62,624 nt of DNA from the NCBI GenBank assembly GCA_900549415.1, contig URNX01000017.1:1-62624 (forward strand). Direction: 5' to 3'. This DNA is from an uncultured bacterium. Its GTDB lineage: Bacteria; Verrucomicrobiota; Lentisphaeria; Victivallales; UBA1829. The notes under the pieces are model-generated. The model made no database searches and was not told the origin of the DNA. It saw nothing but the letters and a program-made list of their open reading frames with translations. A program made the translations under genes and the position numbers. This document shows, one piece after another, positions 26,210 to 34,562 of this stretch (position 1 is its first letter; each line of letters opens with the position of its first letter).

Positions 26210-26753
26210 ATTCGCCTGTACGGGTATCGATCTTGATGGTGTCGCCGGTGTTGATGAAGAGCGGAACCATGAGTTCATAGCCGTTCTCGATCTTGGCGGG
26301 CTTCATGACGTTGGAGGAAGCCGTATCGCCGCGTGCGCCCGGCTCGGTCTCGGCGATCACCGCGATGTACCAGGTCGGAAGGGTGATGTCGATCGGGGTG
26401 CCGTTGAAGAAAACGGCGCTGCAGAGAGCGTCTTCCACGAGGAATTTGCTCTTGTTGCCGAGCTTTTCTCCGGGGATGGTGATCTCTTCATAGGTTTCGG
26501 AATCGGAGAAGACGAAGTTGTCGCCTTCCTGATAGATGTAGTGCATTTCACGCTCTTCGAGGTCGGGCTTGCCGACTTTGTCGACAGGGCGGAAGGTGCG
26601 GTCCATGCCGGCGCCGGTCACGAGGTTTTTGAGACGGCAGCGGTAGAGAGCCGTTCCTTTTCCGGGTTTGCAGAAGTCAAAATCCGTGATGACCCACGGC
26701 TGACCGTCGATTTCGATTTTCAGTCCTTTTTTCAGATCAGATGCACTGTACAT
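26184..26753 (-). CDS. efp: Translation elongation factor P
   Basis: 189 aa, three beta-barrel domains. The modification loop reads CKPGKGTALYR with the acceptor lysine at about residue 34. Domain III contains GDTIKIDTRTGEYAERV. EF-P relieves ribosome stalling at polyproline. The adjacent epmA supports beta-lysylation of the acceptor lysine. Confidence 0.97.
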   Translation of the reverse strand: MYSASDLKKGLKIEIDGQPWVITDFDFCKPGKGTALYRCRLKNLVTGAGMDRTFRPVDKVGKPDLEEREMHYIYQEGDNFVFSDSETYEEITIPGEKLGNKSKFLVEDALCSAVFFNGTPIDITLPTWYIAVIAETEPGARGDTASSNVMKPAKIENGYELMVPLFINTGDTIKIDTRTGEYAERVNKA

Positions 26754-26793
26754 GGTTACCTCTTTTGAATTGAGTTTGCATTTAAAGCCTTAT

Positions 26794-26822
26794 AATATAG
26801 CACCGGAACGGCAAAAAAGCAA
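26794..26822 (-). promoter_or_regulatory. Sigma-70-type promoter of efp operon
   Basis: Minus strand TTGCTT (26822-26817), 17-nt spacer, TATATT (26799-26794). Confidence 0.5.
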
Positions 26823-26915
26823 ATCAAAAAAAATTTTCCTTTCACGCTTTATTTTCCGGAAAACGGATTTATATTGACAGATGATACGATCCGCAACCTA
26901 ACAGAGGAGAATATT

Positions 26916-27359
26916 ATGGCAAACAACGACAGCGTCTGTCTGAATCACCCCGATACCCCCGCAACCGCCCGCTGCGCAAGCTGCAGCAAACCGGTCTGCG
27001 CCCGATGCATCGTTCAGAAAAACGGCAAAAACTACTGCTCGCAGAAGTGCGCCGATCTCGCCGAACAGGGCGTCGCGCGCGTGGACAGCGTACTCGACAA
27101 CAAGCAGAAAGTCGAAAGGAAAGGACGCACGCGCAATATCATCCTCGCAATCATCGTCCTCGCGGCCGTCGCCGGCGGAATCTGCTGGTACATGCATTAC
27201 CGCGAAGAATCCAAGACTCTGGTCGAAGAGACCGACGACTTCTTCCAGAAGGCGGGAAAGAAGCTCAACCGCGCCGCAAAAGATGCGAAAAAAAGCATCG
27301 AAGACGCCATGCCGTCAAGCTCAAGCTACAAACGCGACCGCGAAAATCTCGTAAAGTAA
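26916..27359 (+). CDS. B-box/zinc-ribbon protein with one membrane helix
   Basis: 147 aa. N-terminal cysteine/histidine pattern C8, H11, C20, C23, C28, C31, C41, C45 (CLNHPDTPATARCASC, VCARCIVQ, YCSQKC) fits a B-box-like double zinc site, as in bacterial rhomboid-associated or inner-membrane proteins. A membrane helix spans about 74-92, then a charged tail. ATG 26916 follows GAGGAG. Function unknown; the zinc domain should be cytoplasmic. Confidence 0.72.
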   Translation: MANNDSVCLNHPDTPATARCASCSKPVCARCIVQKNGKNYCSQKCADLAEQGVARVDSVLDNKQKVERKGRTRNIILAIIVLAAVAGGICWYMHYREESKTLVEETDDFFQKAGKKLNRAAKDAKKSIEDAMPSSSSYKRDRENLVK

Positions 27360-27372
27360 AGGATTCTGCAAA

Positions 27373-27960
27373 GTGAACCTGCTGGAGCTCTCTCAAAATA
27401 TCCGCCGCGTACGGCTGGCGCAGAAAATGACCGTCGAACAGCTGGCGAAGCAGAGCGGCTTCAGCAAAGGGTTCATCTCGCAGGTGGAAAACTTCCGCAC
27501 AACACCGTCGCTCAAGGCTCTTGAAAAAATAGCCGCGGCACTCGGGATCAGTCTCGGCGATCTCTTCAGCGCCGACAGCGGCGGTGTGGAATTCTCCTTC
27601 AGCAGCGTCAACGACGGCGTGGAACTCCTGCGCAACGACAGCGACCGCTACGGAATCCGCTATCTCGCCCTCGCTCACAGCCAGCCCGGACGCAAGATGG
27701 ATCCCTTTATTCTCGAATACACCTCCGCAGAGCCGCGCGAACTCATGCGTCACGATTCCGAAGAGTTCTTTGTTCTGCTCGAAGGCTCGCTCGACTACTG
27801 CATTTACGACGACCGCAATCCGCACCGCATGAATCCCGGCGATACAGTGTACCTCAAAGCGAACATCCCGCACCGCGCGGCTCTCGCTCCGGGCTGCTCC
27901 CGCGCAAAAGCAATGGTCATCTATTCCGAACCTGCAGATTCCGGAACGGACGGAAAATGA
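27373..27960 (+). CDS. XRE-family regulator with C-terminal cupin
   Basis: 195 aa. An N-terminal Cro/C1 helix-turn-helix (about 4-58) contains VEQLAKQSGFSKGFISQVE. A C-terminal cupin barrel (about 110-185) includes HDSEEFFVLLEGSLDYCIYD and NIPHRAA. Such HTH-cupin proteins sense small metabolites. The start is GTG 27373 after AAAGGA. It overlaps the next gene by 4 nt (ATGA), so both are probably coupled. Confidence 0.87.
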   Translation: MNLLELSQNIRRVRLAQKMTVEQLAKQSGFSKGFISQVENFRTTPSLKALEKIAAALGISLGDLFSADSGGVEFSFSSVNDGVELLRNDSDRYGIRYLALAHSQPGRKMDPFILEYTSAEPRELMRHDSEEFFVLLEGSLDYCIYDDRNPHRMNPGDTVYLKANIPHRAALAPGCSRAKAMVIYSEPADSGTDGK

Positions 27961-29417
27961 AAATCTCCGCAGAAATCACCCAGCACGACAAGTTCCAGAT
28001 CGAAATCAAAACGGTCTGCCCCATCCGCAAACACCAGCGGGTCAACGACTACTATGTCGACGCATTTTTCTTTCTGCCGCGCAACCTCGCCATCAATTCG
28101 CACACCTACACCGGGCGCGAATTCTACAACGATTTTTCCGAATATATCCGCTTCAAGACCCCATCCGTCAGCCTCGAAAAACTCGCGGCTCCGGAAAATT
28201 CTGTTCTGCAGAGACTTTCCGATTCCATCGGCGGACTTCCCGCTTCAAAAGAGGAGTTTTCCCTTCGACTGAAGATGTTCTGCTCCATTGCGCGCTCCGC
28301 ACTCCGCGACACAGCGACGCGGCTCGAAGCGCTTCAGCCGGACGACCAGGGCGTTGCGCTGCTCGATTACCTCAACTGGGCGCAGGCTCTGCTCGCCAAC
28401 TTCCGCGACCTGCGCCGCAGACTGCTGCTTCAACCGGAAGCGCTCGAACTCTACGACCTCGTCGACGAGTATCTGAGCATCGCGCTCAACGGACGGCTCT
28501 ACCGGCTCTGGAACAGATTTTCCCCGCTTGCCGGATTCGAACGGCAGTGCGCCATGATCGCAGAAGTCACACACGGGGAAATCGAATACCGCAAAAAACG
28601 GGGCTGTCCTTCCATCCCGGACGAACACAATGACAATTCCGAAATGCTCTACCGCGAAAGCGCGCTCAAGAAAGCCATGGCGAGCATTCTCTTCCTGAAA
28701 GTCGCGACCCGCAAAGACGGCGTATTCGTCGAAAACATGCTGCTTGCACTCTCCGCCGCCGTCGCGATGATCTTCGTCACCGCAATTTCTTTTGCATGGA
28801 AGGGACTGTTTCTTGAGGAGTTCTCCCTCTCCTTCTTTGTGGTATGGGTCATCGCCTACATGTTCAAGGACCGGATCAAATCCCAGCTCCAGCTGTTCTG
28901 CCTGAACAAGCGCAGCCGTTACGCCTACGACTACCGCCAGAAGGTTTTCGACGGGTTCGGAAATGAAATCGGAATCTGCCGCGAAGGATTCCGGCACTGC
29001 GATGGAAGCGACCTCAACGAAACCATCACCGCCGTGCGGAACCGCACCACTCTGAGCAGACTCGAAGACGGTTCGCAGAACGAAAACGTCATCGTCTACC
29101 GCAAGAAATTCGAGCTGTTCGGAAACGCCTGCAAAAACATCTTCCGGGAATTCGACGTCAACGGCGTTGTGAACATCTACCGCATCAATGTCCTGCACTG
29201 GCTGTACAAGATGGACAATCCCAAACGGCTCATCTACTGTTCGGACGGCAAAACCGTGCGTCCGCTGAAAGCGCACCGCGACTACCATGTCAACATCATC
29301 CTGCGCTTCGGTGAAAAAGGCGGCGAAGAACAGTACGTCCGCTGCCGTCTCGTGCTCTGCCGCAACGGAATCCGCCGGCTCGAAACTTTCCCGCATGCCG
29401 GCGAATCGGAAAAATAA
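27957..29417 (+). CDS. Uncharacterised membrane protein, 486 aa
   Basis: I do not recognise a named family. A soluble N-terminal part (1-255) begins KISAEITQHDKFQIEIKT. Two membrane helices lie at about 258-281 and 288-304, and are followed by a C-terminal soluble part of about 180 residues rich in basic residues. Both ends are probably cytoplasmic, given the helical hairpin. It is coupled to the XRE-cupin regulator gene, suggesting autoregulation of the pair. Confidence 0.6.
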   Translation: MKISAEITQHDKFQIEIKTVCPIRKHQRVNDYYVDAFFFLPRNLAINSHTYTGREFYNDFSEYIRFKTPSVSLEKLAAPENSVLQRLSDSIGGLPASKEEFSLRLKMFCSIARSALRDTATRLEALQPDDQGVALLDYLNWAQALLANFRDLRRRLLLQPEALELYDLVDEYLSIALNGRLYRLWNRFSPLAGFERQCAMIAEVTHGEIEYRKKRGCPSIPDEHNDNSEMLYRESALKKAMASILFLKVATRKDGVFVENMLLALSAAVAMIFVTAISFAWKGLFLEEFSLSFFVVWVIAYMFKDRIKSQLQLFCLNKRSRYAYDYRQKVFDGFGNEIGICREGFRHCDGSDLNETITAVRNRTTLSRLEDGSQNENVIVYRKKFELFGNACKNIFREFDVNGVVNIYRINVLHWLYKMDNPKRLIYCSDGKTVRPLKAHRDYHVNIILRFGEKGGEEQYVRCRLVLCRNGIRRLETFPHAGESEK

Positions 29418-29437
29418 ACTTTATTTTCCTCTGCTCC

Positions 29438-29465
29438 TTGATTTTTCCGGGAAAAACGCTATTTT
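29438..29465 (+). promoter_or_regulatory. Sigma-70-type promoter of the two-gene Gfo/Idh/MocA operon
   Basis: TTGATT (29438-29443), 16-nt spacer, TATTTT (29460-29465), 33 nt before the start codon. Confidence 0.5.
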
Positions 29466-29498
29466 AAAGCTGACATAATCAACAAACGAGGTGTTCTC

Positions 29499-30482
29499 AT
29501 GAAACTTTGCATGATCGGGAAACGCGGACACGCCTACTACGTGTTTGAAAGCATCCGCGAAGTCCCCGGAATTGAACTTCCCTGCGTCTCCTCCGGCTGC
29601 GGCGACGATCCGGAACCGCTTCTCAAAATGGCGCGCGACAACGGATTCCAGCCCGAATTCCGCGCGGACTGGAAAGCCATGCTCGATGAATTCCGCCCCG
29701 ATGTTCTCTGCATCGACGGTCCGTTTGAACTTCATGCGGAAATGTGCGCGGAGGCGCTGAAGCGCAACATCAATGTCTTTTGTGAAAAACCGATCGCCCT
29801 TACGCTCGAACAGCTCGAAATCATCCGCGCGGCTTATGAAAAAAGCTCCGCGCGCATCGTCTCGATGGTCGGACTTCGCTACGAACCGGCGTTCTACCAG
29901 GCACACAAAATGGTCTCCGCGGGCGCTGTCGGAAAGGTCAAAACAGTTCGTGCGCAGAAATCCTACCGTCTCGGGACACGTCCGGAATTCTACAAACACC
30001 GCGCGACTTACGGCGGAACGATTCCGTGGGTCGGCAGTCATGCGCTCGACTGGATTCTCTGGTTCTCCGGCTCCGATTTTGAATCGGTCTCCGCAATCCA
30101 GACCACGGAGGACAATTTCGGGAACGGCGATCTGGAGATTGCGGCGCACTGCCAGTTCCGCATGAAATCGGGTGTGCTCGCCTCCGCCGGAATCGACTAT
30201 CTCCGTCCGGCCGCCGCCCCCACGCACGGCGACGACCGCGTCCGTGTGGCGGGAACCGAAGGCGTCATTGAAGTCCGTGGAGGTAAAATTCATTACATCG
30301 GAAAAGACGGCGAACAGGTCATTACACCCGAAACACCCGACCGCCGGCTTTTCTCCGACTTTCTGCTCGAACTTGCCGGCGGACGCCCCGGTCTCGTCAG
30401 CGACGACGAGACGTTCAAGCTCACCCATGCGTGTCTGCTCGCCCAGAAAGCGGCGGATACCGGAACAACCATCTTTTTTTGA
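29499..30482 (+). CDS. Gfo/Idh/MocA family oxidoreductase
   Basis: 327 aa. Shows the family signature INVFCEKPIALT (EKP) and GSHALDWILWFSG in the C-terminal domain. The N-terminal dinucleotide loop is degenerate (MIGKRGHAYY rather than GxGxxG), so cofactor use should not be assumed. It is 9 nt upstream of a second family member. Confidence 0.85.
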   Translation: MKLCMIGKRGHAYYVFESIREVPGIELPCVSSGCGDDPEPLLKMARDNGFQPEFRADWKAMLDEFRPDVLCIDGPFELHAEMCAEALKRNINVFCEKPIALTLEQLEIIRAAYEKSSARIVSMVGLRYEPAFYQAHKMVSAGAVGKVKTVRAQKSYRLGTRPEFYKHRATYGGTIPWVGSHALDWILWFSGSDFESVSAIQTTEDNFGNGDLEIAAHCQFRMKSGVLASAGIDYLRPAAAPTHGDDRVRVAGTEGVIEVRGGKIHYIGKDGEQVITPETPDRRLFSDFLLELAGGRPGLVSDDETFKLTHACLLAQKAADTGTTIFF

Positions 30483-30491
30483 GGTCATATC

Positions 30492-31643
30492 ATGAAGAAA
30501 ATCAGAATTGCGCTGATCGGAGTCTCCGGCTACGGCAAAGTTCACTTCAATTATCTGAAACAGCTTGCGGAACAGGGCGCGGCGGAATTTGCCGCGGCGG
30601 TCGTCATCAACCCCGACCAGGTTCCGGACGAACTCGCGATTCTGCGCACACTCGGAGCGAAAGTCTACCCTTCCACCGACGCCATGTACGCGGAGCTTTC
30701 CGGCAAACTGGATTTGGTCTGCCTTCCGACCGGCATTGCATTTCACGAATCCATGACCGAACAGGCGCTTGCGAACGGCGCAAACGTGCTCGTTGAAAAA
30801 CCCGCCGCCGGCTCCGCAGCAGCAATCCGCCGCATGATGGAGGCGGAACAAAAATACGGACACTTCGTCGCCGTCGGGTTCCAGCACATCTACGCACGCG
30901 AAATCCAGTTCATCAAACAGTATCTGCTCTCCGGACGCATCGGCAGAGTGAAACGGATTGTGTCGATGGGACTCTGGCCGCGCGCGGATCAGTATTATCA
31001 CCGCAACAACTGGGCGGGACGCCTAGCGGCCGCCGACGGAACCCCGATTCTCGACTCCCCGGTCAACAACGCTTTCGCGCACTATCTCAATCTTCAGCTC
31101 TTTCTTTCGGGCGACACCTTCGCAACCTCCGCACATGCGGAATCGGTGGAAGGAATGCTCTGCCGCGCCCGTCCGGAAATCGAAACGTTCGACACCTCCG
31201 CGCTCCGATTCCGCACCGCAAACGGAGTCGAACTGCTCTCCCTGTTCACCCATACCGTCGGACAGGGCGACAACCCGTCCATGCGCATCGAATGCGAAAA
31301 CGGCGCGGTCTACTGGAAACTTGATTCCACCTGGAACATCCGCAACGCCGAAGGCGCCGTTCTCCATTCCGGCGTTGTCGAAGCTCCGCACATGGACATG
31401 TTCCGCGATATGATCCGCAAAATCGGCGGCGAACCGGTCTTCACCTGCCCGCTCTCCCTCGCGATCGAACACACCCTCTGCATCGAAATGCTCACGAAGG
31501 AACTGACGCCGATCGTTCTGAAGGAGTCCGCGGTGCGCCGTGAAAAAGACGGACAGTACATTCTGGACAACGTCAATGAAGTTTTCCGCGACTGCTGTCT
31601 CAACGCGGCTCTGCCTCAAGAACGAGGCGTAAACTGGAAATAA
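30492..31643 (+). CDS. Gfo/Idh/MocA family oxidoreductase
   Basis: 383 aa. N-terminal Rossmann start IALIGVSGYGKVHF, EKP motif NVLVEKPAAGS and a C-terminal dimerisation/substrate domain. It is likely to oxidise or reduce a sugar or inositol-like substrate with NAD(P). GAGGT precedes the ATG. It may act in sequence with the gene upstream. Confidence 0.87.
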   Translation: MKKIRIALIGVSGYGKVHFNYLKQLAEQGAAEFAAAVVINPDQVPDELAILRTLGAKVYPSTDAMYAELSGKLDLVCLPTGIAFHESMTEQALANGANVLVEKPAAGSAAAIRRMMEAEQKYGHFVAVGFQHIYAREIQFIKQYLLSGRIGRVKRIVSMGLWPRADQYYHRNNWAGRLAAADGTPILDSPVNNAFAHYLNLQLFLSGDTFATSAHAESVEGMLCRARPEIETFDTSALRFRTANGVELLSLFTHTVGQGDNPSMRIECENGAVYWKLDSTWNIRNAEGAVLHSGVVEAPHMDMFRDMIRKIGGEPVFTCPLSLAIEHTLCIEMLTKELTPIVLKESAVRREKDGQYILDNVNEVFRDCCLNAALPQERGVNWK

Positions 31644-31651
31644 AAAAGTTT

Positions 31652-31676
31652 GGCGGACCGTACGACGCGGTCCGCC
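31652..31676 (+). terminator. Stem-loop after the Gfo/Idh/MocA pair
   Basis: GGCGGACCG (31652-31660) and CGGTCCGCC (31668-31676), 9 bp perfect with a 7-nt loop. No T-tract follows on the plus strand, while an A-rich stretch precedes it; termination efficiency is uncertain. Confidence 0.5.
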
Positions 31677-31861
31677 GGAGAATTGAGAAGAGAAAGTTTC
31701 GCCGGAGATTTTCTCCATTCATCACCGGCTTGTCCAGATAAACGTCCGGACAGGTCGGGATATTGTGCTTTTTCAGAAAAAAAAGTGTTTTAATATTTGA
31801 ATTTCCGCATTCTTCCAATATATTTCAGGTATGAGAAATCAACCCAAAGGAACTGGAACAC

Positions 31862-33019
31862 ATGAAACAAGATGTCATTGATTCATTCGCGGCGGCGTAC
31901 TCCGCAAAACCGGCGGCGTATTCCCACGCTCCCGGAAGACTCGAAATTCTCGGCAACCACACCGACTACAACGAGGGCTTCGTGCTGAGCTGTGCAACCG
32001 GTCAGGCAACCGAAATGGCAATTGCCGCAATTCCCGGAAGAATCTGCAAACTTCAGAATCCCCCGCTCAAAGGCGAATTCACCATCGACCTCGACGACAT
32101 GGATACGCCCCGTCCGAAAGACTGGACAAACTACATCAAGGGCGTTCTTGTCGAGCTCCGCAGACGCGGCATTTCCTATCCGGCTTTTGAAGTCCTGTTC
32201 AAAAGCTCCGTTCCTCTCTCCGCCGGAATGAGCAGCTCCGCAGCCCTCGAAATGGCGTTCTGCATGGCACTCAAGCAGCTCGCAGGAATCGACCTTCCGC
32301 TTCCCGAATGGGCGCGCGTCGGTCAGTCCGTCGAAAACGTCTACCTCGGACTCAAATCCGGACTTCTCGACCAGTTCAGCTCCCTCTACGGCAAAAAGGA
32401 TTCGTTCATTCTCTGTGACTTCCGTTCCGTGGAAGTGCTGAAGACCGTTACCATGCCCGCAGGCTGGAAGATCGTCGTTGCGAACACCATGGTCAAACAC
32501 AACCTCGTGGAATCCGATTACAACCAGCGCCGCGAAAGCTGCGAGCGCGCAACCAAAGTCATCCAGGGAAAATTCCCGCAGGTCAAAACCCTGCGCGACG
32601 TCTCCTCCTCCATGCTCGAAGAGTGCAAATCCATCCTTGATCATACCGACTACCTCCGCGCAAAACACGTGGTCGGCGAAGATGAACGCGTCATGAAGGG
32701 TGTTGAGCTCCTCGAAGCCGGAAAAGTCGAAGAATTCGGCGCACTCTGGTTCCAGAGCCATGAAAGCTCCCGCGACTGCTTCGAAAACAGCTGTCCGGAA
32801 CTCGATATCCTCGTCGAACTCGCGCACACAATCCCGGGCTGCGTCGGAGCGCGTCTCAGCGGCGGCGGATTCGGCGGAATCAGCATCCACCTCGTCCGCG
32901 AAAGCGAAGCGGAAAACTACTGCGAACGCCTCGCCGCGGCTTACAAGCTCAAAACCGGCAAGACGATCGAAACCATCATCTGCTCCGTCGGTGACGGCGC
33001 CAGTGCGGAGAGCCTCTGA
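31862..33019 (+). CDS. galK: Galactokinase (GHMP kinase)
   Basis: 385 aa. Motifs: GRLEILGNHTDYNEG, the ATP loop PLSAGMSSSAALEMAF, the catalytic-base region SGLLDQFSSLYG and C-terminal ARLSGGGFGGISIH. The family consensus GEHTDY reads GNHTDY here, so the Glu that contacts the sugar C6 hydroxyl in E. coli GalK is Asn. From memory, similar GNHTDH variants occur in clostridial galactokinases. Galactose is still the most likely substrate, but specificity could differ. No other Leloir gene is adjacent. Confidence 0.88.
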   Translation: MKQDVIDSFAAAYSAKPAAYSHAPGRLEILGNHTDYNEGFVLSCATGQATEMAIAAIPGRICKLQNPPLKGEFTIDLDDMDTPRPKDWTNYIKGVLVELRRRGISYPAFEVLFKSSVPLSAGMSSSAALEMAFCMALKQLAGIDLPLPEWARVGQSVENVYLGLKSGLLDQFSSLYGKKDSFILCDFRSVEVLKTVTMPAGWKIVVANTMVKHNLVESDYNQRRESCERATKVIQGKFPQVKTLRDVSSSMLEECKSILDHTDYLRAKHVVGEDERVMKGVELLEAGKVEEFGALWFQSHESSRDCFENSCPELDILVELAHTIPGCVGARLSGGGFGGISIHLVRESEAENYCERLAAAYKLKTGKTIETIICSVGDGASAESL

Positions 33020-33027
33020 GTTCTCTC

Positions 33028-34548
33028 ATGCACCTGATTCAGAAAATGCGGACCGGACTCGCCTCCGGTTCGCATTTTAAACTATTCCCGCTCTTCTTTC
33101 TTCTCATTCTCCTCTGCAATATTCATCTGATTTACAATCCGCCCCACTGGGACGAAATTATCGGACTTCACAATCAGGCGCTCTTTCTCGCAAAACACAA
33201 CTTCTCCTTTACGGAACTTTATGCGCCCGGACAGCACAGCTACGAAGGCTCCAATGTCTACCCGTACAGCATTCTGCCGATTCTCTACGCCGTCTGGTAT
33301 TCGCTTTTTTCCCCGAAAACGGTTCACCTGCTTGGACATCTGCTGAACTTTGCCTGCATGGCGGGAACAGCAACCCTGCTCACCTCCGTTCTGCGCTCGC
33401 GCGGCGTCTCCGCACTCTGTGCCGCAGGATGGGGGATTGCCTTCCTTTTGGAACCACTGACCTACGGGCAGACAATCGCACTCGGTCTGGAACCCGCGCT
33501 GACCTTCGGCGTCATGCTCGCGCTCTGGTTCGCAAACCGGGAACGCTGGAACTGCGCAATGGCGGCAGCCTTCCTCGCCGTCTTTCTCAAAACAAGCGCG
33601 GCGGTTCTGAGCTTTGCCCTGTTCCTTTATCTTCTGATCCGGATTTCCGCCAGCCGCTCCGAATGGAAAAAACTGCGCATTCCGCTTGCCGGATTCTTCC
33701 TGATTTTCCTCTTCCAGCTCTTTCTGCTTCAGCACAACGTCAATATGACAGCGGGCGGACTTCATACCGCTTCCGCGGATGCGGCGTTTTCATTTCCGGT
33801 CTATCTGCTGCGCAAGGCGTGGTTTCACACTGGACTTTACTTTCCCGTTCTGATTCCGGTTTTCTGCGCGGGAATCGCGTTCGCCTGTGCGCGAATCCGG
33901 AAGAACGGATGGGATTCCCTGCTTTTCTTCCTGGCCGCGGCCGGATATGCCGGAGCGTACCTGATTGCACGAACCGCCCTGCCCCGCTACATGGCGGCTG
34001 CCGTTCCCGCAATTCTGCTTCTGCCCGCGCTGAACTGCCGGAACCGCTTTGTGCCGTGGGGTCTCTGCGTGCTGTTTTTTCTTGCACCGCTCTGCTACAG
34101 ACCGCTCTCGTTCGGCGAACGCTGTTCCGGGGAATATCTGGAACGGAATGCGGAACATGTGAATCAGACCCGCGCGAATCTGGAGCTCTGCCGTTTTCTG
34201 GAAACGGAACATTTTGATTCACCCGTCGTCGCACCGTGGCCGATCGTTCAGATGCTGACCATGCCCGAACTCGGATACGTCTCAAAACCGCTCCCGAATG
34301 TCTACTCCGGGCGCGTCCCGTTTTATGCTCCGGTGAAAAAACTTGTTTCGCTTGAAGCGATGCCGCCGGACACTCTGTTTGTCTATCAGGAAAACGATTT
34401 TGAAAAATACGGCATGAGCAATCCGTCTCTGCGCCCTCCCCCGGAGAACGAAACCCTGTTCCGCGCGCGCGGAATCGCCGGATTCACACTCGTTTACAAA
34501 AAAAATCCGCCGGACAGGAAGATCACATCTCCATCCGGCGGGAAATAA
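33028..34548 (+). CDS. Polytopic membrane glycosyltransferase-like protein (GT39/ArnT, GT-C fold)
   Basis: 506 aa with about 10-12 hydrophobic segments and a C-terminal periplasmic part. The first large loop carries NPPHWDEIIGLHNQA, the acidic motif of GT-C enzymes using polyprenyl-phosphate sugars. It could glycosylate lipid A, protein or polysaccharide. It starts 8 nt after galK, so likely in the same transcript. Its final codons double as an antisense terminator (34498-34540). Confidence 0.72.
   Translation: MHLIQKMRTGLASGSHFKLFPLFFLLILLCNIHLIYNPPHWDEIIGLHNQALFLAKHNFSFTELYAPGQHSYEGSNVYPYSILPILYAVWYSLFSPKTVHLLGHLLNFACMAGTATLLTSVLRSRGVSALCAAGWGIAFLLEPLTYGQTIALGLEPALTFGVMLALWFANRERWNCAMAAAFLAVFLKTSAAVLSFALFLYLLIRISASRSEWKKLRIPLAGFFLIFLFQLFLLQHNVNMTAGGLHTASADAAFSFPVYLLRKAWFHTGLYFPVLIPVFCAGIAFACARIRKNGWDSLLFFLAAAGYAGAYLIARTALPRYMAAAVPAILLLPALNCRNRFVPWGLCVLFFLAPLCYRPLSFGERCSGEYLERNAEHVNQTRANLELCRFLETEHFDSPVVAPWPIVQMLTMPELGYVSKPLPNVYSGRVPFYAPVKKLVSLEAMPPDTLFVYQENDFEKYGMSNPSLRPPPENETLFRARGIAGFTLVYKKNPPDRKITSPSGGK
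34498..34540 (-). terminator. Terminator of the prepilin/glycoside hydrolase operon, inside the neighbouring gene's 3' end
   Basis: CCGCCGGA (34506-34513) and TCCGGCGG (34533-34540) form an 8-bp stem; on the minus strand it is followed by A and seven Ts (34504-34498). It lies within the coding end of the convergent GT39-like gene. Confidence 0.8.
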
Positions 34549-34562
34549 ATATTCTGCGCCGA

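Noticed and set aside
26874..26879. TTGACA as -35 of the zinc-ribbon membrane protein gene
   Set aside because: No acceptable -10 hexamer at 16-18 nt downstream.
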